Positions 59,509 through 64,000 of a stretch of 64,000 nt of DNA are shown one piece after another. Position numbers and translations under genes: made by a program. The stretch comes from Oryza sativa Japonica Group (lineage: Eukaryota; Streptophyta; Magnoliopsida; Poales; Poaceae): positions 23,336,001-23,400,000 of the forward strand of contig NC_089043.1 of assembly GCF_034140825.1 (NCBI RefSeq). The letters run 5' to 3'. Numbering within the stretch: position 1 is the stretch's first letter; the number at the start of each line of letters is the position of its first letter. The notes beneath the pieces are model-generated. The model did no database searches and was not told where the DNA came from. It worked only from the letters and a program-made list of their open reading frames with translations.

Positions 59509-59736
59509 TTTCTTTAGAGAAGGGTATTTTTTATCCAGCATCTACATACAATCGGATATATGCATTATTTAGTTACTTAGCCCCTTAAATAACCAAATCT
59601 AAAAGCTTTTTTTTTAAATTGGAAACTTAGCCCCTCAAATAACCCAATTTAAAATTCGTTTATATGGAGATTTGAACTCAGAACCTTAGAGCGCCACTCA
59701 GGTCACTGTAACCATTAGACTACATGTCCTTTCACA
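59509..59736 (-). mobile_element. tRNA-derived SINE, copy 2
   Basis: Same family as 48047-48243. Read on minus, it carries GTAGTCTAATGGTTACAGTG (A-box-like), then GAGTTCAAATCTCC (B-box-like), and ends with ACCCTTCTCTAAAGAA. It is flanked by a perfect 16-bp duplication, ATTGTACAAATATATA (59493-59508 and 59737-59752). It sits in the first intron position of the CCR-like pseudogene. This copy carries an inner partial repeat of the AACTTAGCCCCT(C/T)AAATAACC block. Confidence 0.9.
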
Positions 59737-59752
59737 ATTGTACAAATATATA

Positions 59753-59947
59753 CTTATCGGACACGTATCCTATTCGGTGCTGCATATGCAGTAGTTGTAA
59801 CTGACACGTGGGTCGTACTTGCACCAAACCCAGACCCAGTGACCCACATGTCAATGACGCATGTTACGCATATCAGGGTTCACATATCACATATCAGTGA
59901 CACCCACTGCATATGTAGTGTTGTAGAGGATCCCACTCCACACTTGC
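59753..59947. other. Short inverted-repeat stretch in the pseudogene intron
   Basis: GCTGCATATGCAGTAGTTGT near 59781 and, inverted, ACACTACATATGCAGTGGG near 59905 bracket repeats of GACCCA(C/T) and CATATCA. It could be an eroded MITE. No ends or target duplication can be fixed. Confidence 0.35.
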
Positions 59948-60600
59948 CTATGGATCAACCGTCTCGTCTTCCGGCACCGAAGTGCCGGTATGGAAGACCC
60001 CCTCGCAGCCGGTGAACGCCACCGTCAGAGCGTCGCCGTTGAGCTCGTCGGCCTTGAACAGGTGCAGGTTCCCCGGAGCCAATGTCCAGCTGCTTCAGAA
60101 ACGCGTCCCTGGGATCATCTGAAACAAGAACACGTATAATCACCATACCTGACCTGACAACAAAGGAAAAGATCGATGAACATAAGCAAATATACTGACG
60201 TGCAATTCTTTTTGCGCGTTTGCAAAAAGCCGAAAAAGATGAACATCAGCAAGAAGTCGATCGAGAGGTCCATGCCTGGGTCGGCTGCAACACAAAACTA
60301 CAAAAGTCCATTGCTACTGCTCTGCTAGTAGCATCAAACATTTGTTTAATCGGGTGGCGGATATATTAAAATTACACACACAATTGTCCATCTTAATCAG
60401 TAGACAATATTCAATTATTGCCAGGCATAAATTGTGTCATTGATCACAGGCTGAATCAATTCACTAATGGAACAGAGCAGATGATAATGTGGACACTGGA
60501 CAGGAACACCTGATCCCTCATCTATTACAGTATTATTGGAAACTTTTTTTTTCAGTGACAATTAGATCAAGAACAGTAGCAGCAAGACGGCGCCGGCTGT

Positions 60601-63600
60601 TCACTCCTGAGCATCTGGTGCACGGTAAAGATGGGGAAGCCGGCAAGGTTCGTCATCTACAAAGCCTGCCTTCTTGTAGGATTCAACGCTGTCGACAAGC
60701 GTCTCCTCGAGTTTCCTAGGTTTCCAGCCCAGCTTCTTCAGCTTCTCTGATGTCAATTCAACACTCGTAGTCATATCCACATCAACCACTCTGCAAAAAT
60801 AATTGTGTTCATCTTGTGATACTGATGCAATAACCTGATGTCATTTCAGTTTCTCTGTCATGAATAGGATAGTTGATGATGATAATGATACAAGGCAAAT
60901 TACTTGGCTGTGTAGCTGTAGTTAGGGTACATGCTCTTCATCAAATCCAACAAATCCCTCATGTCCATTTGTTCTTGAGAACAGATGTATCGCTCAGATG
61001 GCCCTGCCTTGTCGTACACTAGAAGTAAAGCATCGGCGACATCGCGGACATCGACTATGGGAAAGAATTTGTTGCTTAGTGCATCAGGGCCTCCTGCGTT
61101 GCAACCAAAACTGATGGAATCAGTGCACCAATCACCAGAACAAACAAAAACTGTAGAAACTATAAACCATTGAGAAAAGCTAGAAAACAGATACCGTTTG
61201 CACGGTATAGTTAGGCCCGGTTTAGTTCCCCAATTTTTTTTCCCAAAAACATCAGATCAAATCTTTAGACACATGCATAGATTAAAGAAAAACTAATTGC
61301 ACAGTTTGCATGAAAATCGCGAGACGAATATTTTAAGCCTAATTAATCCATAATTAGCCATAAGTGCTATAGTAACCCACATGTGCTAATGATGAATTAA
61401 TTAGGCTCAAGAGATTCGTCTCGCGGTTTCCAGACGAATTATGAAATTAGTTTTTTCATTCATGTCCGAAAACCCCTTCCAACATCCGGTCAAACGTCCG
61501 ATGTAATTCCTAAAAATTTTCTTTTCGAGAACTAAACAGGGCCTTAATAGAACCTGCTCCCTGCTTGCATATGATCTGACACATGCATTCTCACAAATCA
61601 CAAGCAACTTTCCACTTCTCATACGGATAGCTCGGGAAGATAAAAAATGACGAGAAGTAGGGTCCATGTTGAATATGTGCGGATGAGATGACATGGGCCC
61701 TCCGGATTTCCATTGATGTCCACATATAAAATGGACCCTAGCTTGGCATGCAGCTACAAAATTTTTTAGAAATTTGTTACGTTGTACTATTGAAGCAGCA
61801 CCGATGAGGGGAAAGTCACTAAATTGTCCCCTTTTCTTTCTTATTTTTTGATTTTGTTTTTTTAAGATGAAACCTTCTAATTTTCATCTCAATTAATCGG
61901 TACCTAGGTACCAAACATGATACTATACCTATATTACTATCTTTGATATATATCTAGGTACCTAGTCTGAGACCCATAAGTATCATATCCGATACAATAA
62001 GTGCCATGTTTGATACCTATTGGTACCATGTTCAATACCTACGTACTTGGTCTGATACTCGTGGGTATCACATCCGATACTTAGGTATCAAGTCTAGTAT
62101 TCGTGGATACCATATCCGGTACCTAGGTATCAGGTCTGATACCTATGGTACCATATCCGATACCTAGTAACCAAGTCCCATACTTATGGTACCATATTTG
62201 AGACCTCAGGTCTGATACCTATGGTACCATATCTGATACCTAGTAACCAAGTCTAATAGTACTTATGGTACCATATTTGAGACCTCAGGTCTGATACCTA
62301 TGGATACCATTTCCGATACCTAGTAACCAAGTCCAATACGGTACCATATCTAGGACATAATTACCATGTCAGATACCCATGAGCACCAACAAGTTTGATA
62401 CAAATAGACATGATATGTATCTCCAAATATTAGTATCATCACATGTATCAATCTAGGTGACTCAACCTAATTGGTCAGCCTAGCTCTCATTCCCTATTTT
62501 ATAAAAAAAAAGAAATAACGAAGAGCATCTATCCATTACATATTGGCCCGACTCCATCCAAGCCACCTAGCACATAGGCATGTCAGAGCATGTGGCCTAG
62601 CTCTGTAGTCGTCCCATCTATCAAAATTATACATGAAGCTTGAAAGTTAGGGAGTGTTTAGATTCAGGGGTGTAAAGTTTTGGCGTGTCACATCGGGTAT
62701 TATATAGGGTGTCGCATGGGGTGTTCGGGCACTAATAAAAAAACTAATTATAGAATTCGTCAGTAAACCGCGAGACGAATTTATTAAGCCTAATTAATCC
62801 GTCATTAGCAAATGTTTACTGTAGCACCACATTGTCAAATCATGGCGCAATTAGGCTTAAAAGATTCGTATCGCAATTTCCTGGCTAATTGTGTAATTGG
62901 TTTTTGTTAATCCACATTTAATACTCTATGCATATATCCAAACATTCGATGTGATGGGTGAAAAGTTTTTATTTTGGGAACTAAACAAGGTCTAACTATG
63001 CCGTTCGGACGGGATAGCGTGCTCTAGTTTCTCTCCATTGAGAAAAGAGGGTGAGGTGAACCTTTCATGATGTAGAGCAGAACTTTGCTGCTGGTGTTGA
63101 GTAGCACAGTCTGCAACAGTGGCCCAAAGATAACGCCAGGGCAAACCGTAATGACATGCAGTCCATTTTTCTCTGAATATTCCAGGGCCATCTCTTCAGC
63201 TTCGGTCTTGGCAAGACAGTACCAGTTCTGCCAACACAAGAATTTGAGGTTCATAAATTAATCCTAGCTACTATTAACCAGGAAATCCAACGAAAGGCTA
63301 AAAGAGCTTTTTTTCCCCCTTTTCTTTTTGCAGTTGTCTGAACTCTGAAGTGTTAAGCTGCTATCTGTAGAACACTAGTTTGGCAACATTTTGCTCAAAA
63401 TAAATTAATCCTAGCTACTTTCTAGCAATCATCCCTAATAACTAACTGATGAATCAAGGAAAAACTAACGATAGAGAAAAGCAAGAGAGGCCAATTTCTG
63501 ACCTCATTTTCTTTGCATGACTTCTTGTCTGACCAGCAAGTCTCATCTATGAGCCTGTCTCGAGGCAAGCTCGGGTTAAAGCAAACAGCACAGATGGATG

Positions 63601-63941
63601 AGACCACGACGAGTTTCTGAACGCTCGCAGCAGAGCAAGCCTCGAGCACATTTCTGGTGCCTTTCACAGCAGGAGCCAGCATCTCCTTCTGAACAATCGT
63701 GTTTAGCAAACATAGGATCAGCAGAAGAACTGCAGATTGCAGAGAAGTGTGTGTGTAAATGGAGTATTTACCTCCGGATCGACCGTCTTGTGTTCCGGCA
63801 CGGGAGTGGCCGGATGGAAGACCCCCTCGCAGCCGGCGAACGCCGCCGTCAGCGAGCCGCCGTCGAGCACGTCGGCCTTGAACAGGCGCAGGTTCTCCGG
63901 AGCGTTCTCCAGCTGCTTCAGAAACGCGTTCTTGGGATCAT
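60601..63941 (-). CDS. Cinnamoyl-CoA-reductase-like NAD(P)H reductase, 5' end beyond the window
   Basis: Five exons are visible: 63941-63772, 63688-63503, 63227-63062, 61093-60904 and 60790-60601. Their phases join to about 299 residues ending RAPDAQE. The first exon, with the GxxGxxG nucleotide-binding turn, must lie to the right of the window. The sequence has the short-chain dehydrogenase SNKFFPIVDVRDVADALLL block, the catalytic Ser in KLVVVSSICAV, and NWYCLAKTEAEE, which holds the YxxxK pair and matches the NWYCY(G/A)K signature of CCR-like enzymes. Those with NWYCLAK are usually CCR-like proteins of unproven substrate, not lignin CCR itself. The expected reaction is reduction of a CoA thioester or related carbonyl with NADPH in the cytosol. 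The 1968-bp intron (61094-63061) is swollen by two MITEs and a minisatellite. The pseudogene to its left is its tandem copy. Confidence 0.92.
61214..61543. mobile_element. Tourist-like MITE, 330 bp, in the CCR-like intron
   Basis: Ends GGCCCGGTTTAGTTCCCCAA and the inverted GGCCCTGTTTAGTTCTCGAA, with TTA on both sides (61211-61213 and 61544-61546). The inner CGAGACGAAT...TAAGCCTAATTAATCC block is a long subterminal inverted repeat typical of this rice MITE family. Confidence 0.92.
61890..62400. repeat. GATACC/GGTACC-rich minisatellite in the CCR-like intron
   Basis: The cleanest part (about 62150-62340) repeats a 76-bp unit containing CCGATACCTAGTAACCAAGT, TTATGGTACCATATTTGAGA and CCTCAGGTCTGATACC. 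The left part (61890-62150) is built of shorter, looser words such as GGTACCTAGTCTGA and TACCTAGGTATCA. The words are largely self-complementary. Non-coding. Confidence 0.8.
62650..62992. mobile_element. Tourist-like MITE, about 343 bp, in the CCR-like intron
   Basis: Left end GGGAGTGTTTAGATTCAGGG after TTA, and inverted right end GACCTTGTTTAGTTCCCAAA. It shares with 61214-61543 the inner block CGAGACGAATTTATTAAGCC, with its inverted partner GCTTAAAAGATTCGTATCGC. The right-hand TTA is not perfectly kept. Same broad family, and older than its neighbour. Confidence 0.82.
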
Positions 63942-64000
63942 CTGAAACCAGGAAAAGGATAAAGAAACCCACATACAAGAAGATGCAGCACAAGAGGATA

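Larger units (their letters stand above)
58217..60118 (-). pseudogene. CCR-like reductase pseudogene (tandem copy of the 60601-63941 gene)
   Basis: The five exon-like blocks align one-to-one with the intact neighbour: 60118-59948, 59443-59259, 59163-58998, 58798-58602 and 58400-58217. Block lengths differ from the neighbour by +1, -1, 0, +7 and -6 bp. The +1 falls near the Gln-Leu before the Pro-Glu-Asn block and shifts frame. The -1 removes one A in the codon after VCF and leads to a stop within a few codons. The +7 duplicates TATCATG-like bases after LLLVY and also shifts frame. The first block ends in TAG and a GC donor replaces GT. No first exon (the NAD(P)-binding GxxGxxG part) is seen between 60118 and the neighbour. 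Two transposons sit in its introns. It is a host pseudogene, recent enough that most residues are still readable. Confidence 0.9.

Noticed and set aside
1-64000. CRISPR array, operons, ribosome binding sites, phage or plasmid features
   Set aside because: Introns, poly-T-flanked tRNA, plant-specific families and MITEs show nuclear plant DNA. No regularly spaced direct repeats with unique spacers exist here.
1-64000. Known plant microRNA precursors
   Set aside because: I looked for the common conserved families on both strands by eye and saw no match. A search against miRBase would settle this.

Overview
This window is nuclear DNA from a grass and reads like rice (Oryza). The support is GC-rich, intron-poor or short-exon plant genes standing among AT-rich spacers packed with small MITEs of the Tourist and Stowaway types, hAT and Mutator-like non-autonomous elements, tRNA-derived SINEs and one long LTR-type insertion. 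From memory, the gene order AHL, PIN-LIKES, U2AF35A, mitochondrial HSP70, CCR-like matches a stretch of rice chromosome 9. I could not verify that here.

Layout. Positions 1-10.2 kb have no convincing host gene. They hold a tiny TRIM-like LTR fossil, two adjacent minisatellites, a 4.5-kb LTR-type insertion with a perfect 5-bp target duplication, and a nested MITE. From 10.5 to 33.5 kb lie seven protein genes, all on the minus strand: a small basic/acidic nuclear-type protein; a polygalacturonase-inhibitor-like LRR protein; a MYB-bromodomain-AT-hook chromatin protein; a conserved plant protein of unknown function starting MKASIKF; a small protein with an NFDDG motif; a 117-residue coiled-coil protein; and a type II AHL DNA-binding protein. 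A nuclear tRNA-Phe(GAA) lies on the plus strand between the second and third. From 34 to 44 kb is gene-free and rich in transposons, including an hAT element nested inside a long-TIR element.

From 44.3 to 64 kb gene density rises again. There is a 10-exon PIN-LIKES (PILS) auxin-carrier-family gene on minus, the splicing factor U2AF35A on plus, the mitochondrial HSP70 on minus, then a CCR-like pseudogene and its apparently intact tandem neighbour, both on minus. The intact CCR-like gene runs off the right edge at its 5' end.

How the genes relate. This is ordinary plant gene order, not an operon. Two local relationships stand out. PILS and U2AF35A are divergent and separated by a Mutator-like insertion. 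The two CCR-like copies are a tandem duplication in which the left copy has decayed. I found no new multi-gene system. The most unusual features are the GATAC/GTATC-rich minisatellites, the three-member hAT family, and the nested insertions with intact target duplications. Exon coordinates were joined by hand from splice sites and reading phase, and the phases close in every multi-exon gene given as intact. Element boundaries given with target duplications are exact; the others are approximate.
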